From Isoptericola variabilis 225 (GTDB taxonomy: Bacteria; Actinomycetota; Actinomycetes; Actinomycetales; Cellulomonadaceae): a stretch of 64,000 nucleotides of DNA. Position 1 is the first letter of the stretch; each line of letters starts with the position of its first letter. The translations under genes were made by a program, and so were the position numbers. Location: contig NC_015588.1 of the NCBI RefSeq assembly GCF_000215105.1, positions 3,162,001 through 3,226,000 on the forward strand, given 5' to 3'. Under the pieces are notes generated by a model that saw only the letters and a program-made list of their open reading frames with translations, was not told the DNA's origin and made no database searches. This document shows positions 9,196 to 18,699 of this stretch, one piece after another.

Positions 9196-10542
9196 TCCCT
9201 GCTGCTCGGGATCGTCGTGATCCTGGCCATCACCGCCGCGACGGGCTACTTCGTCGCGCAGGAGTTCGCCTACATGGCGGTCGACCGCTCGCGCCTCGGC
9301 GCGCGGGCGCAGGCGGGTGACGCGACGGCCCGCCGGGCGCTGGACGTGACCCGGCGCACCTCGTTCATGCTCTCGGGCGCCCAGCTCGGCATCACGGTCA
9401 CGGGCCTGCTCGTCGGGTACGTGGCCGAGCCGCTCGTCGGCGAGGCCCTCGGCGAGGCTCTCGGCGGCGTCGGCGTGCCGACGGGCGTCGGCGTCGCGGT
9501 CGGCACCGTGCTGGCCCTGCTCGCGTCGACGTTCATCCAGATGCTCTTCGGCGAGCTCCTCCCGAAGAACCTCGCCATCGCCCGCCCGGAGCCCGTCGCG
9601 CTCTGGCTCGCCCGGTCGACGAACGCGTACCTCGCGGCGTTCGGCTGGCTCGTGCGCGTGTTCGACGCCGCGTCGAACGCCCTGCTCCGGCTGCTCGGCA
9701 TCGAGCCGGTGCACGACGTCGAGCACTCGGCGACCGCGCGCGACCTCGAGCACATCGTCGCGGACTCGCGCGAGAGCGGCGACCTGCCGCCCGACCTGTC
9801 CGTCCTGCTCGACCGCGTGCTCGACTTCCCGCGCCGCGACGTCGAGCACGCGATGATCCCGCGCGCCCGCGTCGACGTCGTGCAGGCGGACACCCCGCTG
9901 GCGCGCGTACGCGAGCTCATGGCCGGCGGCCACTCGCGCTACCCCGTTCTCGACGGGGACGAGAACGTGCTCGGCGTCGTCCACCTGACCGACCTGCTCA
10001 CGGGCGACCGGCCCGCGGGCACGACCGCGGCGGACCTGCTGCGGCCCGCCCTCGTGCTCCCCACGACGATGGCGCTGCCCGACGCCCTGCGCGAGCTGTC
10101 CGCGACGCGCAACGAGATGGCCTGCGTCGTCGACGAGTACGGCGGGTTCGCGGGCGTGCTCACGCTCGAGGACATCGCCGAGGAGCTCGTCGGCGAGATC
10201 ACCGACGAGCACGACGAGGACGAGCTGCGGCCGGTCGTGCCGCACGACGACGGCGCCTGGCTCGTGGCCGGCGACGTGCACGTCGACGAGGTCGAGCGCG
10301 CGATCGGCCGCGACCTGCCGGAGGGCGACTACGAGACGCTCGCCGGGCTGGCGATCGCGGCCCACGGCTCGCTGCCTGAGGTCGGCGACGTCGTCGCCGT
10401 CGAGCTGCCGTCCGACCCGGCGCACCTCGCGCTGACCGAGGCGCCCGAGCCCGAGACCGTGCGGCTCGAGGTGCTGGAGGTCGAGCGGCACGTGCCCTCG
10501 CGCCTGCGGGTCACCCTCTCCACGACGGAGGACGAGCGATGA
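9181..10542 (+). CDS. Hemolysin/CorC-type transporter (CNNM + CBS pair + CorC_HlyC), copy 1
   Basis: 453 residues: a CNNM/DUF21 membrane domain (about 1-195), a paired CBS domain (about 205-335, with the typical RYPVLDGDENVLGVVHLTDLL and VVDEYGGFAGVLTLEDIAEELVGEI segments) and a C-terminal CorC_HlyC domain. Relatives are implicated in Mg2+/Co2+ extrusion or resistance, with CBS domains sensing nucleotides or Mg-ATP. The first ATG after AGGAGGT is at 9181; a GTG at 9172 lies inside the ribosome site. The gene is the first of three consecutive paralogues and has the folded leader. Confidence 0.93.
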   Translation: MTWVLSLLLGIVVILAITAATGYFVAQEFAYMAVDRSRLGARAQAGDATARRALDVTRRTSFMLSGAQLGITVTGLLVGYVAEPLVGEALGEALGGVGVPTGVGVAVGTVLALLASTFIQMLFGELLPKNLAIARPEPVALWLARSTNAYLAAFGWLVRVFDAASNALLRLLGIEPVHDVEHSATARDLEHIVADSRESGDLPPDLSVLLDRVLDFPRRDVEHAMIPRARVDVVQADTPLARVRELMAGGHSRYPVLDGDENVLGVVHLTDLLTGDRPAGTTAADLLRPALVLPTTMALPDALRELSATRNEMACVVDEYGGFAGVLTLEDIAEELVGEITDEHDEDELRPVVPHDDGAWLVAGDVHVDEVERAIGRDLPEGDYETLAGLAIAAHGSLPEVGDVVAVELPSDPAHLALTEAPEPETVRLEVLEVERHVPSRLRVTLSTTEDER

Positions 10543-11585
10543 GCAACCCCTGGGTCGTCCTGGCCGTCACGGCCGGCATCATCGCGCTCAGCGCGTTCTT
10601 CGTGGCCGTCGAGTTCGCCCTGCTCGCCGCCCGCCGGCACCGCCTCGAGGACGCCGCGTCCACGAGCCGGTCGGCGCGTGCGGCGCTGCGCAGCTCGATG
10701 GAGCTCACCGTGCTGCTCGCGGGCAGCCAGCTCGGCATCACCGCGTGCACGCTCGCGCTCGGCGCCACCACCAAGCCCGCCATCCACCACTGGGTCACGC
10801 CCGTCGTGGCCGGGTGGGGGGCGCCGTACTGGGTCGCGGACGTCGTGGGCTTCGCCCTCGCCCTCGTCGTCGTGACGTTCCTGCACCTGGTGGTCGGCGA
10901 GATGGCACCCAAGTCGTGGGCCATCGCCCACCCGGAGGCGTCCGCGACGCTGCTGGCCCTGCCGATGCGGGCCTTCATGGTCGTGACCCGGCCGGCGCTC
11001 GTCGCCCTCAACGAGGCCGCGAACTGGTGCCTGCGCCGCGTCGGCGTCGAGCCCGTGACCCACATGGCCACCGGGCAGAGCCCCGAGGACCTGCGGCACC
11101 TGGTCGAGCACTCGGCCAACGTCGGGGCGCTCGACGCGACCTACGGGGCGCACCTGTCGGGCGCGCTCGACCTGCGGCGCGACACGGTGGCCGACCTCGT
11201 CGCCGGTCACGACGCGCCGGTCGCCGTCGCGCACGACGCGCCCGCGCGCGAGGTCCGCGAGCTCGCGCGCACCTCGGGCCACCTGCGCCTGCTCGTCCGG
11301 CGCGAGGGCGCGACCCGCCCGACCGGCGTCGTGCACGTGCGCGACACGCTGCTGCTCGACGACGACGCCCCGGTCACCGAGGCCGTCCGGCCCGTCTTCG
11401 AGCTCGACCCCGCGACGCCCCTGCACGGCGCGCTGACGCGGATGCGCGAGACCGCCAGCCACCTCGCCGTCGTGCCCGTGGACGGCGACGAGGTCCGGGT
11501 CCTGACCCTGGCGGACGTGCTCGCCCGCCTGTTCCCGCGGACCGTGGCGCAGGGAGCGGCGTCCGCCCGGGCGGCGGAGGCCTGA
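10539..11585 (+). CDS. CNNM/CBS transporter, copy 2 (shorter)
   Basis: 348 residues with a CNNM/DUF21 membrane domain (about 1-200; FFVAVEFALLAARRHR at the first helix) and a degenerate CBS pair, but without the terminal CorC_HlyC domain of its neighbours. The second CBS repeat lacks the DEYGG signature present in copies 1 and 3. Its ATG overlaps the stop of copy 1 by 4 nt (ATGA), so the two are translationally coupled. It may work as a partner in a heteromer with copies 1 and 3. Confidence 0.9.
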   Translation: MSNPWVVLAVTAGIIALSAFFVAVEFALLAARRHRLEDAASTSRSARAALRSSMELTVLLAGSQLGITACTLALGATTKPAIHHWVTPVVAGWGAPYWVADVVGFALALVVVTFLHLVVGEMAPKSWAIAHPEASATLLALPMRAFMVVTRPALVALNEAANWCLRRVGVEPVTHMATGQSPEDLRHLVEHSANVGALDATYGAHLSGALDLRRDTVADLVAGHDAPVAVAHDAPAREVRELARTSGHLRLLVRREGATRPTGVVHVRDTLLLDDDAPVTEAVRPVFELDPATPLHGALTRMRETASHLAVVPVDGDEVRVLTLADVLARLFPRTVAQGAASARAAEA

Positions 11586-11586
11586 C

Positions 11587-12870
11587 GTGGACGGTGAAAC
11601 CTGGGCGAACGTCGGCCTCGTGCTGCTGTTCATCCTCGTCGGCGGCGTCTTCGCCGGGACCGAGTTCGCGCTCGTGTCCCTGCGCGAGAGCCAGATCGAC
11701 CAGCTCGAGCAGCGGGGCGCGCGCGGGCGGCGGGTGGCCGCCGTCGCGCGCGACCCGAACCGGTTCCTCGCGGCCGTGCAGATCGGCGTCACGGTCGCGG
11801 GGTTCTTCTCCGCCGCGTACGGCGCGTCGACGCTCGCGCCCGACGTCGCGCCCCTCCTCGCGGGGCTGGGCCTTCCCGACGCGCTGGCGTCCACGGCCGC
11901 GCTCTTCGGCCTGACGCTGCTCATCGCGTACGGGTCGCTCGTGCTCGGCGAGCTCGTGCCCAAGCGCATCGCGCTGCAGCGCTCGACCCAGTTCTCGCTG
12001 GTCGTCGGGCCGCCGCTCGACCGGTTCGCCACGCTCATGCGGCCCGTGATCTGGCTGCTGTCCCGGTCGACCGACGCCGTGGTGCGCCTGCTCGGCGGCG
12101 ACCCGACGGTCCGCAACGACGAGATGAGCGGCGAGGAGCTGCGCTCGCTCGTCGTCTCGCACCGCGGCCTGCCCGAGGACGAGCGGCAGATCCTGGAGGA
12201 CGTCTTCGCGGCGTCCGACCGGTCGCTCGGCGAGGTCATGCGTCCCCGCGGCGAGGTCGTCTTCCTCGCGGCCGGCACGGCGCTCGACGAGGCGGCCGAG
12301 CAGGCCCGGTCCGCGCCCTTCTCCCGCTACCCCGTGACCGGGGACGACTTCGACGACATCCTCGGCTTCGTCCACATCCGGGACCTGCTGCAGCCGCGGC
12401 GCGGCGCCCGGACCGTCGCCGACGTCACGCGGCCCGTGCTCGAGCTGCCCGTGACGAACCGCCTGCTGCCGTCCCTGTCGCTCCTGCGCCGCACCGGGAC
12501 GCACCTCGCGGTCGTGGTCGACGAGTACGGCGGCACCGACGGCATCGTCACGCTCGAGGACCTCATCGAGGAGCTCGTGGGCGACATCCGCGACGAGTAC
12601 GACCCGCAGGCCACCGTGCACGCCGAGGGCACCTTCGACGCGGGGCTCACGATCGAGGAGTTCGCCCGGTCGTCCGGGATCGAGCTCCCCGACGGCCCGT
12701 ACGAGACGGTCGGCGGGTTCGTCCTGGCGGAGCTGGGACGCCTGGCGGAGGTGGGCGACGTCGTGGAGGCGGACGGCCACCGCCTCACGGTCACCGGGCT
12801 CGACGAGCGACGCATCCGCACCGTCACCGTCGACCGCGCGCCCGCCGAGGACGTGGCCGAGGACGTGTGA
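11587..12870 (+). CDS. Hemolysin/CorC-type transporter, copy 3
   Basis: 427 residues with CNNM membrane domain (about 1-200; GTEFALVSLRESQ), CBS pair containing VVVDEYGGTDGIVTLEDLIEE, and a CorC_HlyC domain at the end. It starts with GTG one base after the stop of copy 2, without its own obvious ribosome site, so coupling in a single operon is likely. It resembles copy 1 more than copy 2 in domain content, but the three are clearly diverged, so the triplication is not recent. Confidence 0.92.
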   Translation: MDGETWANVGLVLLFILVGGVFAGTEFALVSLRESQIDQLEQRGARGRRVAAVARDPNRFLAAVQIGVTVAGFFSAAYGASTLAPDVAPLLAGLGLPDALASTAALFGLTLLIAYGSLVLGELVPKRIALQRSTQFSLVVGPPLDRFATLMRPVIWLLSRSTDAVVRLLGGDPTVRNDEMSGEELRSLVVSHRGLPEDERQILEDVFAASDRSLGEVMRPRGEVVFLAAGTALDEAAEQARSAPFSRYPVTGDDFDDILGFVHIRDLLQPRRGARTVADVTRPVLELPVTNRLLPSLSLLRRTGTHLAVVVDEYGGTDGIVTLEDLIEELVGDIRDEYDPQATVHAEGTFDAGLTIEEFARSSGIELPDGPYETVGGFVLAELGRLAEVGDVVEADGHRLTVTGLDERRIRTVTVDRAPAEDVAEDV

Positions 12871-12933
12871 GACCCGGCACACCCGGGCCTCCGGGTTTGG
12901 CGGCGCGCGGCGCGGCGGGGTCGAATCGTTGCC

Positions 12934-13389
12934 ATGCGCAAGCACCTTGCCGCGATCGCGGCCCTCTCCGTCGTACTCCTCGGCGCCTGCGCCGGCCCTG
13001 ACCAGCCCGGCGCCGCGACGTCGCCCTCCGCCTCCGCCTCGGTCCCCGAGGCGCCCACCGAGTCCGGCCCCGAGCCGATCAGCACCGTGCAGACCTGCGC
13101 CGGCTACTACGACGGCGGCGAGTACTCGGTCGACCACCGCGTCACCACCTGGGGCCCCGAGCTCGGCGGCCTCGACGAGGAGGGCGGCGTCCAGGTCACG
13201 GTCGTGCGCGACCGCCTCCAGTCGCTGCTCCTCTACGCGAACGACGAGACCACGCCCGCGCTCGCGGCGATCCAGGTGCCGTTCCAGAACGCGCTGTCGA
13301 ACGGCGCGGGCAACCCCGAGCAGGTCGCCGAGGCGGCCGCCGCGTTCCGCACGCTGTGCGAGGACGCCGGCTACGAGTTCACCCGCTGA
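12934..13389 (+). CDS. Small secreted lipoprotein of unknown function
   Basis: 151 residues: basic start MRKH, hydrophobic core and lipobox LLGAC (Cys19), then a Ser/Pro/Thr-rich linker. The mature part has two Cys (QTCAGYYDGG and RTLCEDAGYEF) that could form a disulfide. I do not recognise the family. It follows the CorC operon after a 63-bp gap and converges on the PBP gene, whose stop is only 14 bp away. Confidence 0.82.
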   Translation: MRKHLAAIAALSVVLLGACAGPDQPGAATSPSASASVPEAPTESGPEPISTVQTCAGYYDGGEYSVDHRVTTWGPELGGLDEEGGVQVTVVRDRLQSLLLYANDETTPALAAIQVPFQNALSNGAGNPEQVAEAAAAFRTLCEDAGYEFTR

Positions 13390-13403
13390 CGTCCTCCCGG
13401 GGG

Positions 13404-15425
13404 TCAGAGGGCGGCGAGGAACTCGCCCAGGAGCGGGCCGGCGGTCGTGGACCCGAGCTCGCCGTCCTCGACGAACACGGCCACCGCGAGGTCGTCGACG
13501 ATCGCGACCATCCACGCGTGCTGGCGCGACCCGTCGCCGTACTGGGCGGTCCCGGTCTTGGCGCCGACGATCCCCGGCACGTCGGCGAGCGCCGACGCGC
13601 TGCCCTCGGTCACCACGCCGCGCATGAGGTCGCGCAGCGTCGCGGCCTCGTCCGCGGTGAGGCCCGACGGCGCGACGTCGCTCGGCGCCGACGTGCCGGC
13701 CGCGGCCGACGCGGCGTCGTCGGCGCCCTCCTCGGGCGTGGCCGCGAAGGCGCCGTCGGGCCGCACGAGCACGGGCTGCACGCGCTCGCCCGCGGCGACG
13801 CTCGCCGCGACCGTCGCCATCGCGAGCGGCGAGGCGAGCACCTCGCCCTGGCCGATCATCGCCTCGGCGTGCGCGGTGCCGCTCGCCTCGGTGGGCACCT
13901 CGCCGAGGAACGCGGGCGCGCCGACGGCCGACGGCACGCCGAGGCCCAGGTCGGCGGCCGCGGCGGCGATCGCGCCCTGGTCGACGACGTCGCGCTGCGC
14001 GATCATCGCCGTGTTGCACGAGTGCGCGAACGCGGTGGACAGCGGCACCTGCCCCAGCGCCGAGCTCGGGTACCCCGGCACGTTGCGGTAGGTCCGCCCG
14101 TCGACCGTGAGGGTGGACGTGCACTCGACCGTCGAGTCCGGCGTGAGGCCCGCGCGCAGCATCGCGAGCGCGTCGACGATCTTGAACGTCGAGCCGGGCG
14201 GGTACTGGCCGAGCGTCGCGGTCGACCAGCCCTCGCCGCCCGGTCCGCTCGCGGCCGCGAGCACCTCGCCGGTCGAGGGGCGGACGGCGACGATCGCGCT
14301 CGCGGGCCCGACGTCGGACAGCACCTCCTCGGCGTGGCCCTGCAGGGCGACGTCGAACGTCGTCGACAGCGGCGTCCCGTGGACCGGCTCGACCGAGAAC
14401 GCGACGCGCACGACGTCGTCCTCCCCCGGTTCGCCCTCGGCCGCCGCCTCGGCCGGCACGACGTTGACCGCGATGCCGTCGACGCCCGCGAGCTGCTCGT
14501 CGTACTGGCGCTGCAGGCCCGAGAGGCCCGTGATGTCGCCGGCGCGCACGCGGCCCTCGGACTCCTCGACGATCTCCGCGGTCGCCTCGCCGGCGCGGCC
14601 CAGGATCGGCGCCGCGAACGTGCTCGTGGGCGCGAGGATCATGGTCGACGGGATGACGGCGACGCCGCGGATCTCGCGCGCGTCCTCGACCGTGAAGTGG
14701 GTGCCCGGGTTCTCCTGGCGGATGGTGATCGCCTCGACGAAGGCCTTCTCGCCCGCGGCCTGGACCTGCGCGACGAACTCGTCGGCGTCGCGCCCGACGA
14801 GCTCGGCCACGGCCCGCGCGGCCGGCTCGAGGACCTCGGGCTCCGTGTGCATCTTGTCGATGCCGATGCGCCAGACGGCGCGCTCGGTCACGAGCGGCTC
14901 GCCGGCGCCGTCGAGGATCTCGGCCCGCTCGGCGCGCAGCCGGTCGACGTCGAGACGCTCGCCGCCGGCGAGGTCCGGCACGAGGAGGTCGGGCTCCCAC
15001 ACGACCTGCCACCGGCCGGGCGAGTCGCTGCCCTCGGACGGCTCCGCGAACGCGAGGTCCGCCGTCGTCGTGTACTCCCAGCGTGCGGCGTCGGTGAGCT
15101 GCCAGCTCCAGGCGAGCGTCGCGGACGCGGTGACCGTGCCGTCCTCGCCCTCGACCACGTCGCCCACCTCCGCGACGCGCACCGCGCGCTCGCGCTCACC
15201 GGTGGTCTCGACGAGCGGCTCGAGGACCTCGGTGAGCTGGGTCTGCGGGTCGGACGACGTCGACACGACGAGCTCGACGCCGGACAGGTCGCCCTCCTGC
15301 AGCGCGGCGGCCAGCGCGGTCGCCGCGTCCGACGCCGGCGGCCGATCGGGTCCCGTGCACGCCGCGAGCACGGCCGCGACCGGGACGAGGGCACAGGTCA
15401 GCACGAGGCGGGAGCGACGGCGCAC
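13404..15425 (-). CDS. Class B penicillin-binding protein (MecA-N/NTF2-like, dimerisation and transpeptidase domains), lipoprotein
   Basis: 673-residue peptidoglycan transpeptidase exported as a lipoprotein (lipobox LAAC after a basic start). Domains in order: NTF2-like MecA_N (about 40-150), PBP dimer region (about 155-330) and transpeptidase. The catalytic motifs are visible: STFK with Ser412 and Lys415, SCN near residue 470 and KTG near 621. The family includes PBPs with reduced beta-lactam affinity, which is family knowledge and not shown here. The GTG at 15425 was chosen because TAGTCT (15438-15433) sits 7 nt upstream; it is divergent from the VanY-like gene across 37 bp. Confidence 0.93.
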   Translation of the reverse strand: MRRRSRLVLTCALVPVAAVLAACTGPDRPPASDAATALAAALQEGDLSGVELVVSTSSDPQTQLTEVLEPLVETTGERERAVRVAEVGDVVEGEDGTVTASATLAWSWQLTDAARWEYTTTADLAFAEPSEGSDSPGRWQVVWEPDLLVPDLAGGERLDVDRLRAERAEILDGAGEPLVTERAVWRIGIDKMHTEPEVLEPAARAVAELVGRDADEFVAQVQAAGEKAFVEAITIRQENPGTHFTVEDAREIRGVAVIPSTMILAPTSTFAAPILGRAGEATAEIVEESEGRVRAGDITGLSGLQRQYDEQLAGVDGIAVNVVPAEAAAEGEPGEDDVVRVAFSVEPVHGTPLSTTFDVALQGHAEEVLSDVGPASAIVAVRPSTGEVLAAASGPGGEGWSTATLGQYPPGSTFKIVDALAMLRAGLTPDSTVECTSTLTVDGRTYRNVPGYPSSALGQVPLSTAFAHSCNTAMIAQRDVVDQGAIAAAAADLGLGVPSAVGAPAFLGEVPTEASGTAHAEAMIGQGEVLASPLAMATVAASVAAGERVQPVLVRPDGAFAATPEEGADDAASAAAGTSAPSDVAPSGLTADEAATLRDLMRGVVTEGSASALADVPGIVGAKTGTAQYGDGSRQHAWMVAIVDDLAVAVFVEDGELGSTTAGPLLGEFLAAL

Positions 15426-15462
15426 CCTGGTGAGACTAGCGGCCGGATGGCAGTCTGGGGGC

Positions 15463-16446
15463 ATGCGCGTGCGACGAGGACTGGCCGCTGCGGGGATCGC
15501 GGCGGCGCTGGTCGTCTCCGGGACCGTGGCCGCGCAGGCCGCGCACGCCCCCACCCCGACGTCGGTGTCGTCGTGGCGCGAGCACGACGTGCGCCGCGCG
15601 GGGACGGTGTGGGCCGACGTCGTCACGGTGACGCCCGCGCTCGGCCGCACGGTCGAGCTGCAGGAGCGGGTCGACGGCGCGTGGGTCACGCGCTCGACGC
15701 TGCGGCTCGACACCGGGCACGCGGCCAGGCTGACCGTGCGGCTCACGTCGCACTGGGCCGAGCGACCCGTGACGTGGTGGCGCCTGCACCTGCCCGCGAC
15801 CCCCACCGCGGCCGCGGCGACCACCCCGGTCAAGCGCGTCGAGGCACGGTGGGCCCCGAGCGACGACCCGGCGAGCCCGCAGGTGCTCGTCAACAAGCAG
15901 CGCCCGCTCGACCCGGTCGACTGGGCGCCCGACGATCTCGTCACGCCCGACGTCCCGACCTTCGACCGGCACTTCGAGCTGCGGCCCGTCGCGGCGCGGG
16001 CGCTCGAGCGGCTCGCCGCCGCCGCGCACGCCGCGACGGGGCAGCGCCTCGTCCTCGCCTCCGGCTACCGGCCCTACGCCTACCAGCAGGAGCTCTACGC
16101 GCGGTACGTGCGGCAGCACGGCCCGGACGCGGCGGACGAGTTCTCCGCCCGTGCCGGCCACTCGGAGCACCAGACCGGGCTCGCCGCCGACGTGACCGCC
16201 GAGGGCGTGCGGTTCACCGAGGTCGGCTCGACCGCGCTCGGCCGGTGGCTCGCCGACCACGCCTGGGAGCACGGCTTCGTCGTCCGCTACCCCGAGGGCG
16301 GCGAGGCGCTCACGGGGTACCGCCCCGAGCCCTGGCACCTGCGCTACGTGGGCCCCGAACTCGCCGCCTACGTGCACCACGGCGGGTTCGTGACGCTCGA
16401 GGACGCGTTCGGCGTCGACCCCGCGCCCGACTACCCGCGACGGTAG
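15463..16446 (+). CDS. Secreted D-alanyl-D-alanine carboxypeptidase, VanY/LAS family
   Basis: 327 residues with a cleavable signal (ends near AAQAAHA), an N-terminal beta-rich part, and a zinc peptidase domain from about residue 150. Metal and catalytic motifs of the LAS family are present: SEHQTGLAADV near 232 (SxHxxGxAxD) and EPWHLRYV near 288, plus SGYRPYAYQ. It would trim the terminal D-Ala from peptidoglycan stems outside the cell. The ATG at 15463 faces the PBP gene start 37 bp away. Its last 16 bp overlap the 3' end of the convergent lyase gene. Confidence 0.93.
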   Translation: MRVRRGLAAAGIAAALVVSGTVAAQAAHAPTPTSVSSWREHDVRRAGTVWADVVTVTPALGRTVELQERVDGAWVTRSTLRLDTGHAARLTVRLTSHWAERPVTWWRLHLPATPTAAAATTPVKRVEARWAPSDDPASPQVLVNKQRPLDPVDWAPDDLVTPDVPTFDRHFELRPVAARALERLAAAAHAATGQRLVLASGYRPYAYQQELYARYVRQHGPDAADEFSARAGHSEHQTGLAADVTAEGVRFTEVGSTALGRWLADHAWEHGFVVRYPEGGEALTGYRPEPWHLRYVGPELAAYVHHGGFVTLEDAFGVDPAPDYPRR

Positions 16447-17648
16447 GCGGCCTCGGCGAGCGCGGCCGCGACGCGCCCGACGCCGTCGGCGAGGATCTCC
16501 GGCGTCGTGGCGAGGTTGAGCCGCATCCACCCCGCTCCCCCGGTACCGAACGTGCGGCCGTCCGCGAGCGCCACCTTGCCCCGCCGCAGCAGGAGGCGGT
16601 GCGGGTCCTCGCCGTCGGGCACGGCGTCGCGCAGGTCGAGCCACGCGAGGTACGTCGCCTCGGCGGGCTGCACGCGCACGGCGGGCGCCTGCTCGGCGAG
16701 GAGCCGCGTCGCGACGGCGCGGTTGCGCGCGACGCCGGCCAGCAGGGCGTCGAGCCACGCGTCGCCCTCGCGGTAGGCGGCGGCGTGGGCGAGCACGGCC
16801 ACGTGGTTGACCGCGTGGCCCGCGACCTCGGGGATGCGCCGCAGGTCGTCCGCCGCACCGGGCCCGGCGACGGCCACCGCCGCGCGCAGCCCCGCGAGGT
16901 TGAACGCCTTCGACGCCGAGTGCACGGCGATCGCCCGCTCGCTGCCCGGCACGGACAGCAGCGGCACGAACGGGGCCGAGGTGCCGCCGTCGGGCACCCG
17001 CTCGAACGTGAAGGGGGCGTGCACCTCGTCCGCGACGACACGCACGCCGTACCGGTCGGCGAGCGCGAGCACGGCCTCGAGCTCGGCGCGCGTGTGGGCG
17101 GTGCCCGTGGGGTTGTGGGGGTTGCACAGCAGGAGCACGGCCCGGCGGCCCGAGCCGGGGCCGGAGCCGTGCGCCGCCGCACCCGTCGCCTCCGCGAAGG
17201 CCGCCTCGAGCACATCGAGGTCGAGACGACCGTCGCGCAGCGGCGCCTCGACGACCTGCCGCCCCTCGGTCCGCGCGTACGCGTAGAACGGCGGGTAGAC
17301 GGGCGGGGTCACGACGACGGCGTCGCCCGGCGCGGTGAGCACGCGCAGGACCTCGACGATGGCGACCATGACGTCGGGCAGCGTGCGGCTCGTGCCGACG
17401 TCGGGCACCCAGCCCCACCGGCGCTCCGCGAACGGTGCGAGCGCCTCGGCGTACGTGGTGCCGACGTCGTACCCCGTGTCGCCGTCGACGAGCGCGCGCG
17501 TCACCGCGTCGATGACGAACGGCGCCTGCGGCACGTCCATCTCGGCGACGAACATCGGCAGCACGTCGGGCGGGTACGCGCGCCACTTCACGGAGGTCCG
17601 ACGGCGGAGCTCGTCGAGCGTGAGCTGGTCCAGCGGGGAGTCGGTCAC
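16431..17648 (-). CDS. MalY/PatB-type PLP-dependent aminotransferase or cystathionine beta-lyase
   Basis: 405-residue fold-type I PLP enzyme. The cofactor Lys is in HSASKAFNLAGL (Lys247), with NPHNPTG near 175 and ADEVHAPF near 205; the start (VKWRAYPPDVLPMFVAEMDVP) is typical of MalY/PatB C-S lyases, which release pyruvate, ammonia and homocysteine or a thiol from cystathionine-type substrates. Its precise substrate is not determined by sequence. GTG start at 17648 with a GGGAG ribosome site. Its end overlaps the VanY-like gene by 16 bp on the opposite strand. Confidence 0.9.
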   Translation of the reverse strand: MTDSPLDQLTLDELRRRTSVKWRAYPPDVLPMFVAEMDVPQAPFVIDAVTRALVDGDTGYDVGTTYAEALAPFAERRWGWVPDVGTSRTLPDVMVAIVEVLRVLTAPGDAVVVTPPVYPPFYAYARTEGRQVVEAPLRDGRLDLDVLEAAFAEATGAAAHGSGPGSGRRAVLLLCNPHNPTGTAHTRAELEAVLALADRYGVRVVADEVHAPFTFERVPDGGTSAPFVPLLSVPGSERAIAVHSASKAFNLAGLRAAVAVAGPGAADDLRRIPEVAGHAVNHVAVLAHAAAYREGDAWLDALLAGVARNRAVATRLLAEQAPAVRVQPAEATYLAWLDLRDAVPDGEDPHRLLLRRGKVALADGRTFGTGGAGWMRLNLATTPEILADGVGRVAAALAEAAYRRG

Positions 17649-17774
17649 GACTCCCGGTCTACCAGACGACGGCCGCGGAACGGGTGAGCGGGCGGCCCGG
17701 CCGGGTGCACGAGCACGCCGCGGCGGCGCGCCCGCGCACGCGCGTTCGTGACGTCGCGCGCCGGACGGGTTCGC

Positions 17775-18482
17775 TCAGACCTCCGCCGCGGCGGGCTTGA
17801 CCACCGGCGCCCAGACCTCGGGCGCGAGCGCGGGCGGCGCGTCGTCCGAGCGCCCGGCCCACCGGCGCGCGTCCTCGATCGTCGCCGTGAGCAGCTCGCG
17901 GAGCCGGTCGTCGACGTCGGGCACGAACGCCTCGCTGATGCCCTGGACCGCCGTCGACACGACCGACGGGGCGGCGTCGCGCACGAACCGCTTGGGCCGC
18001 ACGTGCGTGCCCTCGCAGAAGCGACGGGCCCACTCCGCGGTCCGCGGGACGGCCGCGAGCGCCTCCTCGCTCTCGGGCGCGAGCGTCCCGGGCGGGCGCT
18101 CGTCGAGCACGTCGAGCATGCGCTCCGCCCCGATGATCGCAACCGCGAGCGTCTGCTGCCGGTCCGCCGGGGCCACGGGCAGGGCCGTCTGCGCGGCCCG
18201 CAGGGCGATGCGGACGTCCCAGTGCGGGTCGTCGCTCGTCAGCCCGATGACGGACGGGATGAGCGGCGCCAGCTTCGGGCGCGCCTCGTCCGACGTGAGG
18301 TCGTTGACCGCGCGCGCGAGCATCGCCAGCAGCGGGTGCGTGCACTGCGGGTGGTCGCTCCACCGTTCGCCCGCGAGGAAGGACGCGAGCTCCATGAAGC
18401 ACGCCCCCTTCTTCGGGTTGCGGTGCTTGCCACGTCCCAGCATCGGCAGGGCGTCGAACGTTCCTGCAACAGATCCAGCCAC
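17775..18482 (-). CDS. Conserved hypothetical alpha-helical protein
   Basis: About 235 residues, without signal or membrane segment. The sequence reads as a chain of amphipathic helices with conserved-looking blocks (SFLAGERWSDHPQCTHPLLAML, LTSDDPHWDVRIALRAA cut here into parts), suggesting a HEAT-like repeat fold. I cannot assign a function. The GTG at 18482 has a GGGGTGG stretch upstream; longer in-frame starts up to 18596 would read through the regulatory-looking palindromes upstream, so they are less likely. It is divergent from the small gene at 18700. Confidence 0.7.
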   Translation of the reverse strand: MAGSVAGTFDALPMLGRGKHRNPKKGACFMELASFLAGERWSDHPQCTHPLLAMLARAVNDLTSDEARPKLAPLIPSVIGLTSDDPHWDVRIALRAAQTALPVAPADRQQTLAVAIIGAERMLDVLDERPPGTLAPESEEALAAVPRTAEWARRFCEGTHVRPKRFVRDAAPSVVSTAVQGISEAFVPDVDDRLRELLTATIEDARRWAGRSDDAPPALAPEVWAPVVKPAAAEV

Positions 18483-18565
18483 GAGTCCACCCCCGTATCG
18501 GTCCGGTCCCTCCAGTGTGCGACCGGTGTGACGTAGGTCGCAACGGCTGGCGCGCCCACAGAGCC

Positions 18566-18637
18566 ACCTCAGACGTACCTCACCCCTCTCCGGCACGCGT
18601 CTGAGGTACCCGCACCTGCAGGTATGGGCGATCGCCC
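18566..18637. promoter_or_regulatory. Cluster of inverted ACCTCAG repeats and a 12-bp palindrome in a divergent intergenic region
   Basis: A 10-bp perfect inverted repeat pairs 18566-18575 (ACCTCAGACG) with 18598-18607. An overlapping 8-bp pair (GTACCTCA and TGAGGTAC) shares the same sites, and further CCTCAGG and GAGGTAC copies lie near 18655 and 18670. GGGCGATCGCCC at 18626-18637 is a perfect palindrome. The arrangement between divergent genes, just upstream of a LuxR gene, fits operator sites. Confidence 0.4.
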
Positions 18638-18699
18638 GATCCGCGGACCCCCACCTCAGGACGACCGTGGAGGTACATCACGAGGAGAGGGACGAGACG

